From positions 80,042 through 144,041 of the forward strand of contig JAHJNL010000031.1 in NCBI GenBank assembly GCA_018820855.1: DNA of 64,000 bases, given 5' to 3'. Position 1 is the first letter of the stretch; every line of letters begins with the position of its first letter. Positions 52,241-58,454 of the stretch are shown piece by piece. The position numbers were made by a program, and so were the translations under genes. The stretch comes from Pseudomonadota bacterium. GTDB taxonomy: Bacteria > Desulfobacterota > Desulfobulbia > Desulfobulbales > Desulfocapsaceae. Below the pieces are notes generated by a model. It saw nothing but the letters and a program-made list of their open reading frames with translations, had not been told where the DNA came from and ran no database searches.

Positions 52241-53309
52241 ATGATTTCTTTATATTATTAATTACTTTGCCAATCTGCTCAATTCCATCAAAAGTACTCG
52301 GCAACTTTTCTGGATCTGAAATTATTCCACTGAAAATTAGACTTTCGAATTTCTCTAGTGCCACACCATCTTTCTTTTTAATTTCAGATGAATAATCAGC
52401 ATAGCTCTGGATGAATTGACACAAGGTTTGCCGTAATTCAATTTGAATAATTTGTGCTTTAACTGAGCGATGGTTAATCAGAATCACTCTAAAGAAATAA
52501 ATTAGAACAATTTCCAATGCAACTATAGGGAAAAATACAAAAAAACGCTCTATCCCAACAGTGTTTCCTTTGTACATGCCAAAGGTTATTAGCAATATTT
52601 CAACGATTAATGGCGCAATTATCAAAGCTCCCATTGCCAGAAGAGAACATAACAGCAAGAATGCTTCTCTTTTCTTTTTTGTAGTTAAATCTGAAAAGCC
52701 TTGATACAAACCTACAAAATTAAATCCTATTTCATACTCAGTTAATTTTTCTTTGAGCTTGTCGACTATTGTTCTTTTTGATTCAAGTTCTTTGTCCCAT
52801 TGTTCCTTTAGTCGATTAGCTTCTTTTATTTTATCTTCAAAATTTTTAAATACGCCTATATTAGCATCGTTAATGAATTCTTTTGCTATGTTTGCAGGCA
52901 TTACGTAGGATGCATAGATTATCTGTGAACGAATATCACCGTCCATGTCCCCATTGTCTGACTGAATTTTATTTTTTATAGTTCGTAACTCAATTGATAA
53001 TTCTTTACCTGCTCCAATTAAAAAATCAAACTCGCATAGGAATCTATAAGCGAGGCAGTAAATATGATCGATATCTGAAGGTTTTTTGTGGTCAAAATCT
53101 TTTAACCACTGAAGAAATTGGTCTCCAACATGTTTAATATTAAAGCTACAGCGCTTGTCCCAACCTTCCGGTGATTTATACATGTAACCAACTAGTTGTC
53201 TGGCTACTTTTAATCGTTTATTTTTTGTTTCATCCTCAACAGTTACTATGTCGGCTTTTTTTATAAAATCAGCTAGGACTTTGGAGTTGTTTTCTTCACC
53301 GAAGAACAT
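52239..53309 (-). CDS. Coiled-coil membrane protein, 356 aa, unknown
   Basis: Not assigned to a family. The N-terminal soluble domain (about 1-165) is helical. A coiled coil follows (FEDKIKEANRLKEQWDKELESKRTIVDKLKEKL), then two membrane helices (about 220-245 and 255-285). The cytoplasmic tail IELRQTLCQFIQSYADYSSEIKK ... LIFSGIISDPEKLPSTFDGIEQ looks strongly conserved-like. I believe similar tails occur in hypothetical proteins of defence islands, but cannot verify this. The stop codon coincides with the intron remnant, which marks the former attC position. Confidence 0.7.
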   Translation of the reverse strand: MFFGEENNSKVLADFIKKADIVTVEDETKNKRLKVARQLVGYMYKSPEGWDKRCSFNIKHVGDQFLQWLKDFDHKKPSDIDHIYCLAYRFLCEFDFLIGAGKELSIELRTIKNKIQSDNGDMDGDIRSQIIYASYVMPANIAKEFINDANIGVFKNFEDKIKEANRLKEQWDKELESKRTIVDKLKEKLTEYEIGFNFVGLYQGFSDLTTKKKREAFLLLCSLLAMGALIIAPLIVEILLITFGMYKGNTVGIERFFVFFPIVALEIVLIYFFRVILINHRSVKAQIIQIELRQTLCQFIQSYADYSSEIKKKDGVALEKFESLIFSGIISDPEKLPSTFDGIEQIGKVINNIKKS

Positions 53310-53350
53310 TATTTCTCCTATTCTTCTTTTAATTCATAACTGAGAAATGA

Positions 53351-53409
53351 GGGGTCAAGTCTGCCTTTGGCTCATTTGGACGAACAAAAGTCAAGTGCAG
53401 ACTTGACCC
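53351..53409. repeat. REP-like palindromic element
   Basis: GGGTCAAGTCTGC and GCAGACTTGACCC are perfect 13-base inverted arms about 33 bases apart. It separates the 356-residue gene from the DUF6338 cassette and may have interrupted its attC. Confidence 0.85.
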
Positions 53410-53430
53410 ATTCCTCGCAGTAAAAATACT

Positions 53431-53495
53431 GAGTAACCTACCAACGTCATTTGAAAAACGTCGCTGCTTGGGGTCAGCTGGCTACCATTGTTATA
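53431..53495 (-). repeat. Degenerate attC-like site
   Basis: Just after the 51-residue gene, the minus strand reads TATAACAATGGTAGCCAGCTG, a usual attC beginning. The distal half is weak (GACGTTGGTAGGTTACTC) and then runs into a REP-like element. Probably an attC that has lost its R' end. Confidence 0.35.
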
Positions 53496-53502
53496 TATTT
53501 TT

Positions 53503-53658
53503 TCATTTCTTTTTCGGTGGGTTAACTGGTTTTGCTTCTGATTTTTCTGGTTTATGACCTCCGGTTACCTCACGACCACTAGGCTTATAACATCCTTGAC
53601 CATGGCTAAAGCCTTCTTTTTCCTTTCTATTATCACTATTATTGTTCTTTTTGCTCAT
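53503..53658 (-). CDS. Small basic Gly/Pro-rich protein, 51 aa
   Basis: Easily missed because of its size. It overlaps the end of the DUF6338 gene by 20 bases in another frame, so translation is coupled. The product begins with an Asn/Lys-rich run, has GFSHGQGCYKPSGREVTGG, then HKPEKSEAKP and ends NPPKKK. It should be disordered and positively charged. Similar short proteins with GYxPxxxG and Lys/Pro tails seem to me to accompany DUF6338-type genes elsewhere, suggesting a two-gene unit. Function unknown. Confidence 0.72.
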   Translation of the reverse strand: MSKKNNNSDNRKEKEGFSHGQGCYKPSGREVTGGHKPEKSEAKPVNPPKKK

Positions 53659-54256
53659 TTCCGTATTCCCCACTATTCATTAATTCAACAGAAACAATTT
53701 CTGATGATAAAATTAGTATACCTGCTGTTTGATCAACCGGCCGTTCAAATCCACCATCTTTGTTTAATAACCAATATTCTTCTAAATAAATTTGTTCATC
53801 TGCTGGTGCGCTAGAAGCAAAAGAGTTTGGACCATACATGCCTGCTATTTTTTCACCATTTTTTAATGTAACGGTAACCCAATAGGTAAGTCTCTGACCA
53901 AAAACAAAGTCCCAAGGCTTTTGAGTTGGGTGTGGTACATGGTTTTGAATAAACTCAAATTGTCGAAGATGCTTCCAACCAAATACTAGAAATAAAGGAA
54001 AGACGAACATTACAAAAATATAAAAGAGGATATACAAGTGCGGATTTGATGTGTGTAGCTTTGATGTTTCCACCAAATAGATTGGCCAAAGCAAAATTGC
54101 ATAATTTAGACAACTGTATGAAATAGCATCAATAATTTGTTTTGACGAATCCGTATATCGTGAAGGAGATAATAGCTCATAAGCCTTGATAGCAATAAAG
54201 CCAGGAACAACAAATGCAATGAAAATAATCAACTTGCTTTCGTCCCAGATATTCAT
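53639..54256 (-). CDS. DUF6338-like membrane protein
   Basis: A 205-residue protein with two to three N-terminal helices (about 8-28, 45-65 and 78-98). A soluble C-terminal domain follows, marked by KPWDFVFGQRLTYWVTVTLKNGEKIAGMYGPNSFASS and EEYWLLNKDGGFERPVDQTAGILIL. This small beta domain resembles an SH3/Sm-like fold that could bind peptide or nucleic acid. I assign it to DUF6338 from memory of this pattern. It is a cassette gene between two attC-like sites and overlaps the 51-residue basic protein gene. Confidence 0.7.
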   Translation of the reverse strand: MNIWDESKLIIFIAFVVPGFIAIKAYELLSPSRYTDSSKQIIDAISYSCLNYAILLWPIYLVETSKLHTSNPHLYILFYIFVMFVFPLFLVFGWKHLRQFEFIQNHVPHPTQKPWDFVFGQRLTYWVTVTLKNGEKIAGMYGPNSFASSAPADEQIYLEEYWLLNKDGGFERPVDQTAGILILSSEIVSVELMNSGEYGNEQKEQ

Positions 54257-54295
54257 TTGTTCCTTATTCGTATGAGATGTTAGGAATTTGTTTTT

Positions 54296-54371
54296 GTATA
54301 ACGACGCAAATAACCGGGCGCAAGTGGAGCGCAGCGGAATTTGAGATCCGAGTTAATTTGCATTGTTAGCT
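54296..54371 (-). repeat. attC-like site (best preserved)
   Basis: On the minus strand AGCTAACAATGCAAATTAAC ... GGTTATTTGCGTCGTTATAC. Inner arms GCAAATTAAC and GTTATTTGC pair with a single extrahelical T, a hallmark of attC folding. The outer boxes TAACAA and CGTTATAC fit R'' and R'. The centre (CCGCTGCGCTCCACTTGCGC) is GC-rich, as usual. Confidence 0.7.
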
Positions 54372-54445
54372 GGTTAAACATCTGATGCTTCCACAAAGGA
54401 CTTTTTACCTCTTGATAAGTGCAGGCCATCTAAGGGTTGGCTTCA

Positions 54446-54910
54446 TCAATTTTCCAATGAGTCTAACTGACGTTGAAAATCATTTACTTTTTCTTCAGTG
54501 GCTTTTTCTGGATCAATATATTGAACTCTGCTTAATGCTTGAAAGAGGTAATATAAACCTCCAATAAATCCCACAACCCCAAGGGTTCCAATTAGACCTT
54601 GGAAAACAATACCAAAGCATATCCAAATCAATCCTTTGATAAAATATCTGAGTGAAATATATATAAGGGCAACCTGATGAGTAGTAGACAATTCCGTTTG
54701 ACCATTGCTTGCAGCTAAGATTCCGCGATATTTTAATAATAAGGTTTTTAACTTGCCTTTCTTTATGGCCTTAGAAAATTTAGATGCGAATTCAGTTGCT
54801 ATAGAAAAAACTTTTTGTCCAAGTCTCAATAGCAGCCAAAAAAGGCCTGAGCCTAAAGCTCCTTGGACAATAATTGGCCATTCGAGAATTTGTTGAATTA
54901 ATTTTTCCAA
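54446..54910 (-). CDS. Cassette membrane protein, 154 aa, unknown
   Basis: Starts with TTG at 54910 behind a near-perfect AAGGAGGATATAAG ribosome site. Predicted helices at about 12-32, 82-102 and 104-126 surround a basic cytoplasmic segment (KFSKAIKKGKLKTLLLKYRG). The C-terminal tail is acidic and helical (DPEKATEEKVNDFQRQLDS). No family recognised. It is a single-gene cassette flanked on both sides by attC-like sites, with about 70 non-coding bases before the downstream one. Confidence 0.65.
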   Translation of the reverse strand: MEKLIQQILEWPIIVQGALGSGLFWLLLRLGQKVFSIATEFASKFSKAIKKGKLKTLLLKYRGILAASNGQTELSTTHQVALIYISLRYFIKGLIWICFGIVFQGLIGTLGVVGFIGGLYYLFQALSRVQYIDPEKATEEKVNDFQRQLDSLEN

Positions 54911-54932
54911 ACTTATATCCTCCTTCCCAAGA

Positions 54933-55009
54933 AGCTAAAGTTAAGCTAAGCGGCGCACGTCAGTGCGTCCGAGTGAGCAAAGCTAACGAACTTAAACGAT
55001 TCGTTAGCC
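54933..55009 (-). repeat. attC-like site after HEPN-like gene
   Basis: Starts at the HEPN-like gene's stop codon. On the minus strand it reads GGCTAACGAATCGTTTAAG ... GGACGCACTGACGTGCGCCG ... CTTAGCTTAACTTTAGC. CGTTTAAG and GCTTAGCTTAAC are the inner arms, and GGACGCAC/GTGCGCC the apical stem. The overall form is that of many attC sites; the terminal R' box is imperfect (TTTAGC). Confidence 0.62.
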
Positions 55010-55011
55010 AA

Positions 55012-55458
55012 TTATTTTAATAAGTATTTCGCTACTGATTTAATGATTTTATTTGCACTTTCTGCTTCGGCTTGGGCTATTCGAATTTCACCATTATCCA
55101 AATAGGCTTTTTCATGTACCAATTCCTTTCTACATCTTTGAAAGTTGTCAACCATATCAAATAATTCGTCGTCATCAACTCCTAATAATTCTAACTTGGT
55201 TCTATATGGCTTGAAATCATTTTTCTTAAATGTTGTTTCATCAAATTCTTTAACAATTTTTATATGCAATAATGCCTCAAGCCAGATTCCAGTGAAGACT
55301 ATTGAGATCATAGCTTGTTTAAAGCACTTTTGTTCCCAATCAATTTTCTTTACAACTTGACCATTCTCATTTGTAGTTGTATCGGCGCTACTCAATTCTT
55401 TCATTTTTTTGAAAGATTCTTCAGCAATTGCACCATATACATGGACATTTGTAATCAA
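55012..55458 (-). CDS. HEPN-like cassette protein, 148 aa
   Basis: Starts with TTG at 55458 behind AAGGG, right after a GTTAGCCC junction. The all-helical protein contains FQRCRKELVHEKAYL, an R-x4-H motif as in HEPN ribonucleases (RKELVH). A hydrophobic helix (FKQAMISIVFTGIWLEALLHI) lies before it. HEPN proteins act as RNases in toxin-antitoxin, Abi and CRISPR contexts. Here there is no obvious antitoxin partner, so the function is inferred from one motif. The gene is the first cassette after the 98-bp repeat and runs directly into an attC-like site. Confidence 0.6.
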   Translation of the reverse strand: MITNVHVYGAIAEESFKKMKELSSADTTTNENGQVVKKIDWEQKCFKQAMISIVFTGIWLEALLHIKIVKEFDETTFKKNDFKPYRTKLELLGVDDDELFDMVDNFQRCRKELVHEKAYLDNGEIRIAQAEAESANKIIKSVAKYLLK

Positions 55459-55475
55459 TATTTTAACCCTTGGGC

Positions 55476-55573
55476 TAACTCTAAAATCACCAGGTTACCT
55501 GGTGTATTGTTTTGTTATAAGAAGTAGTAATTCATCTTAAATTAACAATAAGAGTCAAAAGCAGACTTGACCC
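55476..55573. repeat. 98-bp perfect direct repeat, copy 2
   Basis: Identical to 48647-48744. It ends at GTTA, where copy 1 continues as GTTATGAACG (recombinase start) and this copy continues as GTTAGCCCAAGG (first cassette). The break therefore coincides with an integron-type G/TT crossover position. Confidence 0.95.
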
Positions 55574-55648
55574 CTCTCTTTCTTTTTTGGTATGCGTTGC
55601 TGTTGTGAAGTGTTAGGAAATTACTTATACAGTCTTACCGAATTTATA

Positions 55649-56083
55649 TCAACTATCTCCGCTGGCCCGTTTTTTTTGCTTCCATTCGGTAAATTCAGGA
55701 AATCTGTTTTCAAATTCAATTCTGAACCATATTTTCTGCCCAGGTCTCACTTTTTCCATTTGATCAAGCCACACCTGGGCCTCCTCTAAAATCCCTTCTT
55801 CGAGTTTGTCGTATTTTGTCTGATAGCCTCCAGAGTTGTCTTCTGAGGTATTTGAGATGTCGAATACGTTATCGCCATGGATAAGCTCGTCCAATGTTTT
55901 CCCAAAACAGTCTGCTATTTGTTTAAGGAGGTGTGTTTTTGGGTTTGCGTCTATTTTGAGGTTTCTCCGGAGAGTGTTTGGGTCAGTTCCTATCTCTTCT
56001 GATAGCCACGCAAAAGATTTATCTCCAAGTAATCTTTCTACTCGTTTCCCTATGTCCGATAACCCTTTGATTTTTCTAGGCAT
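55649..56083 (-). CDS. Phage CI-like repressor
   Basis: A 144-residue regulator. The N-terminal helix-turn-helix (about 5-65) reads IGKRVERLLGDKSFAWLSEEIGTDPNTLRRNLK with ADCFGKTLDELI closing the domain, as in phage CI-type HTH domains. The C-terminal part is acidic and ends WFRIEFENRFPEFTEWKQKKR. No Ser-Lys peptidase dyad of LexA type is seen, so induction by RecA self-cleavage is doubtful. Divergent from the Cro-like gene with two operators between them. Confidence 0.82.
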   Translation of the reverse strand: MPRKIKGLSDIGKRVERLLGDKSFAWLSEEIGTDPNTLRRNLKIDANPKTHLLKQIADCFGKTLDELIHGDNVFDISNTSEDNSGGYQTKYDKLEEGILEEAQVWLDQMEKVRPGQKIWFRIEFENRFPEFTEWKQKKRASGDS

Positions 56084-56104
56084 TGTAAATATCTTATTTT
56101 GATA

Positions 56105-56150
56105 ACGTCTTTTGTGATGTTTTTCTATTGCAAAGCGTCACTAAAGACGC
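56105..56150. promoter_or_regulatory. Two operator boxes between CI- and Cro-like genes
   Basis: ACGTCTTTTGTGATGT (56105-56120) and GCGTCACTAAAGACGC (56135-56150) are the same 16-base site in opposite orientations: one reads as RCRTCACWAAAGACGY. They are 30 bases apart, about three helical turns. This fits lysogeny control by the flanking regulators. Confidence 0.75.
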
Positions 56151-56162
56151 TAACATTTAGGC

Positions 56163-56357
56163 ATGAACGGATACGAAATCAGACACTACATGTCACAAAA
56201 CAACGTCAAGGTTAAAGATTTGGCCGATATGTTTGGGTTGAAACTCCCAAGTATATCGGCGGTTATCCACGGAAAGCGGTCAACAAAATACATTCAGCAG
56301 GCCATTGCCGACGCAATAAAAATGCCTGTCTCTAATGTGTTTCCAGATGCCAAGTAA
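56163..56357 (+). CDS. Cro-like DNA-binding protein, 64 aa
   Basis: A single helix-turn-helix domain: MNGYEIRHYMSQNNVKVKDL, ADMFGLKLPSISAVIHGKRST, then IQQAIADAIKMPVSNVFP. This is the form of Cro/Ner/XRE mini-regulators that bind invertebrate-sized phage operators as dimers. It is divergently placed against the CI-like gene and shares the two operators. It starts the rightward early transcript. Confidence 0.85.
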   Translation: MNGYEIRHYMSQNNVKVKDLADMFGLKLPSISAVIHGKRSTKYIQQAIADAIKMPVSNVFPDAK

Positions 56358-56370
56358 AAGAGGAGCAAAA

Positions 56371-56541
56371 ATGGAAATTACAGCATGGCGTAACTTCATA
56401 GAAGATGTCCTCAATCCAATGACGTTGGAAGAGTTTAGCAGATCAATTCATCTTTCCGCAGGCAGCTGCAATGTCAGCTTCTGCCATCAGGCCGCCCTCG
56501 ACAAGCCAGCGGCGAACACCGGGGAGTTCACTTCTAAGTGA
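56371..56541 (+). CDS. Possible small early gene, 56 aa
   Basis: AGAGGAG precedes an ATG 13 bases after the Cro-like stop. The N-terminal half (ITAWRNFIEDVLNPMTLEEFSRSIHL) looks like a protein, but the second half overlaps and opposes the better-looking minus-strand gene at 56443-56700. The gene may be truncated, with its 3' end replaced. I am not sure it is functional. Confidence 0.35.
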   Translation: MEITAWRNFIEDVLNPMTLEEFSRSIHLSAGSCNVSFCHQAALDKPAANTGEFTSK

Positions 56542-56700
56542 GGACAGAAGTGCAGTGGCGGCGTCATCTGATAATTCGTCGTCTATTTTTGTTTTGCTGG
56601 GGATTTGGCTGAAGATAGCATCGGAAATGCTTCTTACTTCATCAACTGGTTTGCCGCTGGCTTCACTGAGAATTGTAACGATTACATCTCTGTTAGTCAT
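56443..56700 (-). CDS. Possible small phage protein, 85 aa
   Basis: The predicted product (TNRDVIVTILSEASGKPVDE ... LRSELPGVRRWLVEGGLMAEADIAAACG) is acidic, helical and has natural composition. LPGVRRWLVEG echoes the LPGVLRWLVEG segment of the primase at 58455, which may be chance. No ribosome site is evident and it faces the rightward early genes, so expression is doubtful. The GTAATCAC arm just ahead of the ATG belongs to the element at 56701-56806. Confidence 0.4.
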   Translation of the reverse strand: MTNRDVIVTILSEASGKPVDEVRSISDAIFSQIPSKTKIDDELSDDAATALLSSLRSELPGVRRWLVEGGLMAEADIAAACGKMN

Positions 56701-56806
56701 GTGATTACACGCTGTTGAGGTTTCCCGCCCTCTGGACGCAAAAAAGGCATTGTTTGGCTGTCACCAATAATGCTACAGGGGGCGGGATCTTTTTGCAAGT
56801 AATCAC
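56701..56806. other. Nested inverted repeats in the early region
   Basis: Outer arms GTGATTAC (56701-56708) and GTAATCAC (56799-56806) are perfectly complementary. Inside, CCCGCCC (56724-56730) pairs with GGGCGGG (56780-56786), followed by ATCTTTTT. The inner stem plus T-run could be an anti-terminator or terminator structure; the outer arms could be paired operators. 56807-56871 shows nothing further. Confidence 0.4.
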
Positions 56807-56871
56807 CTGTAACAAGGCAAGTTTTTTGATACTGACTCAAGTTAACCATAACAATCAAAGAGAGGGAAGTT

Positions 56872-57387
56872 GTGATACGCCGCGAATTAAAACCGGGTAG
56901 AGACTATGAGGTTATGGATGATGTGCTCAAACGTGGTGATGCTAAAGAGCTGGCCAGGCAGTTATCATGCTCACCTCAATTAATCCGTTCCTGGTGTCGT
57001 GCTCCTGAAACAGCCGATGATTTCTCCACTGGCAAGTTCGGTCCTCTTGCCAGGCTTCGTACGCTTATTGCCATGGTCAAGGATGATGATGGTATCCCTG
57101 ATCGTGCATTTCCAATTGGTCAATATATAGCCCGTCAACTTGGTGGAGTCTTTGTTCCGTTGCCACTCATGTGCAACGGCGGAGACTCTGAGCTGATGAA
57201 CAGGGTATCAGATGTTCTGAAGGAAACAGCCCAGGCAATTGAAGAGGTTCGTGCTGCCTGGTGTGAGAAGTCCCCTGGGAAAATCGACCAGAACGAGGGT
57301 CTTGTCTGTCGCAATGAGATCGATGAGGCCATAGGAGCAATGGTCCAGCTACGGAATTGGCTGGATGAAAAGGAAAACAAATCTTGA
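56872..57387 (+). CDS. Phage CII-like regulatory protein
   Basis: A 171-residue protein starting with GTG behind AGAGGGAAG. The N-terminal part has a helix-turn-helix (DVLKRGDAKELARQLSCSPQLIRSWCRAPE). The segment with RQLGGVFVPLPLM and the C-terminal helix (SDVLKETAQAIEEVRAAW ... AIGAMVQLRNWLDEKE) match the CII-type regulator family of Mu/P2-like and related phages. It presumably steers the lysis/lysogeny or replication switch. First of a tightly packed series of small genes. Confidence 0.68.
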   Translation: MIRRELKPGRDYEVMDDVLKRGDAKELARQLSCSPQLIRSWCRAPETADDFSTGKFGPLARLRTLIAMVKDDDGIPDRAFPIGQYIARQLGGVFVPLPLMCNGGDSELMNRVSDVLKETAQAIEEVRAAWCEKSPGKIDQNEGLVCRNEIDEAIGAMVQLRNWLDEKENKS

Positions 57388-57569
57388 TGGGTGCAGCAAT
57401 GGCTAAAGATAAAACAGACGATCCACGCCCAGGCTATGAGTATTGCAGCAAGGTTATGTTCCCTTTCCTTATTAGGCTAAGAAAACATATTGATATCATC
57501 AAACAACGCTTGGCCGATGGTGAGAAGTTGGAAGATATTCACGCCGATATGCGCGGTAAGTTGAGATGA
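57387..57569 (+). CDS. Small phage protein, 60 aa
   Basis: Begins as TGATG on the preceding stop. The product has YEYCSKVMFPFLIRLRKHIDIIKQRLADGEKLEDI, an amphipathic helical protein of unknown role. Position and overlap indicate it is translated with its neighbours. Confidence 0.6.
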   Translation: MGAAMAKDKTDDPRPGYEYCSKVMFPFLIRLRKHIDIIKQRLADGEKLEDIHADMRGKLR

Positions 57570-57820
57570 GAAAGAAACTAAAATCAACTGACTTCATATC
57601 TGGAATGATATTCGGATCATGTATTGTCTGCATGATTTTATGCATCTTCATTGTCTTGGCTGATGTAGCAACAGAACAAGCATCCAGTCCAGTTCCATAC
57701 GCAATACGTCATGCCACACCTTACACCTATCCTTCCCATATCTCTGATAGCAGGAGCACATCCATTGTCAGCATGAGCTATGGGCAACCAGATTACATGC
57801 AGGAGGAGCCGGTACGATGA
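57566..57820 (+). CDS. Single-pass membrane protein, 84 aa
   Basis: Overlaps its upstream neighbour by 4 bases. A short basic N-terminus is followed by one strong hydrophobic helix (ISGMIFGSCIVCMILCIFIVLADVA). The Ser/Tyr/Pro-rich remainder may be exported. It may be a superinfection-exclusion or host-interaction protein, but nothing specific shows this. Confidence 0.6.
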   Translation: MRKKLKSTDFISGMIFGSCIVCMILCIFIVLADVATEQASSPVPYAIRHATPYTYPSHISDSRSTSIVSMSYGQPDYMQEEPVR

Positions 57821-58038
57821 GTGCAGATTCTGAAACAATAGGCAAACTTGCTGAAATTAACAGCAGTCTTTCTGGTACTGCCATGTCTGTGCAGAGACGT
57901 ACTGTGTTGCTGCGCCAGGCTGTCGGATATCTAATAGATGCAGCAGAACCGCATGGTGATGGTGATTACATAGTTCCTGGAGATTCTATTGAGGACCTGC
58001 GAGAGTTGCTAACTGGCTGCCGTGGTGATGCGATATGA
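57817..58038 (+). CDS. Small phage protein, 73 aa
   Basis: ATGA overlap with the membrane-protein gene. The product (TIGKLAEINSSLSGTAMSVQRRTVLLRQAVGYLI ... SIEDLRELLTGCRG) is helical and soluble. No family recognised. Its stop overlaps the next start by 3 bases. Confidence 0.6.
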   Translation: MSADSETIGKLAEINSSLSGTAMSVQRRTVLLRQAVGYLIDAAEPHGDGDYIVPGDSIEDLRELLTGCRGDAI

Positions 58039-58211
58039 AAGATAACGTTAAATACATCTGTAGCAAATGTAGAAACGAAATAGACAGGGATGATGCCGAG
58101 CGTGTTGGCCTGGTGTTCTATTGTTCTGGATGCATCAAATTGCATTTAGATGATGGTGATGATGATGTCGACTTGCAAGCACTTGTTGGTAATGCCGGTG
58201 CATCATGTTGA
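58035..58211 (+). CDS. Small zinc-ribbon protein, 58 aa
   Basis: Easily missed because of its size. Begins at ATGA on the previous stop. It has the pattern ICSKCRNEI ... FYCSGCIKLHL, a C-x2-C...C-x2-C zinc ribbon, followed by an acidic DDGDDDVD segment. Such small zinc-finger proteins are common in phage early regions. Region 58212-58454 contains only a low-quality open frame. Confidence 0.68.
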   Translation: MKDNVKYICSKCRNEIDRDDAERVGLVFYCSGCIKLHLDDGDDDVDLQALVGNAGASC

Positions 58212-58454
58212 TTCGCTTTTTTCCCCTTGCCCTCCTGCTCCCCCTTGCCCCCCTGCGTGACGTGTCCGAGCAGGATAATTACCTCATAAAAACAGCATCT
58301 TGTGCCATCAAGACCAATAAGGCCACGGGTCCTCCTGGGTGGTCAAATACAATACGGTTCGGTCTACCGCGCCATTTGGTCGGCTGTGATTTTTTTATTT
58401 GGATGGCAAATTGGCAAAGTTGGAACGATCTGAAATTTAATAAGAAAAATTGAT

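Noticed and set aside
48721..55573. Recurring palindromes considered as a CRISPR array
   Set aside because: Copies are 1-3 kb apart with genes between them, not regularly spaced; REP-like elements fit better.
58205..58453. 82-codon frame between the zinc-ribbon gene and the helicase gene
   Set aside because: Low-complexity Leu/Pro start, no ribosome site, remainder lacks domain-like features; coding is possible but unsupported.
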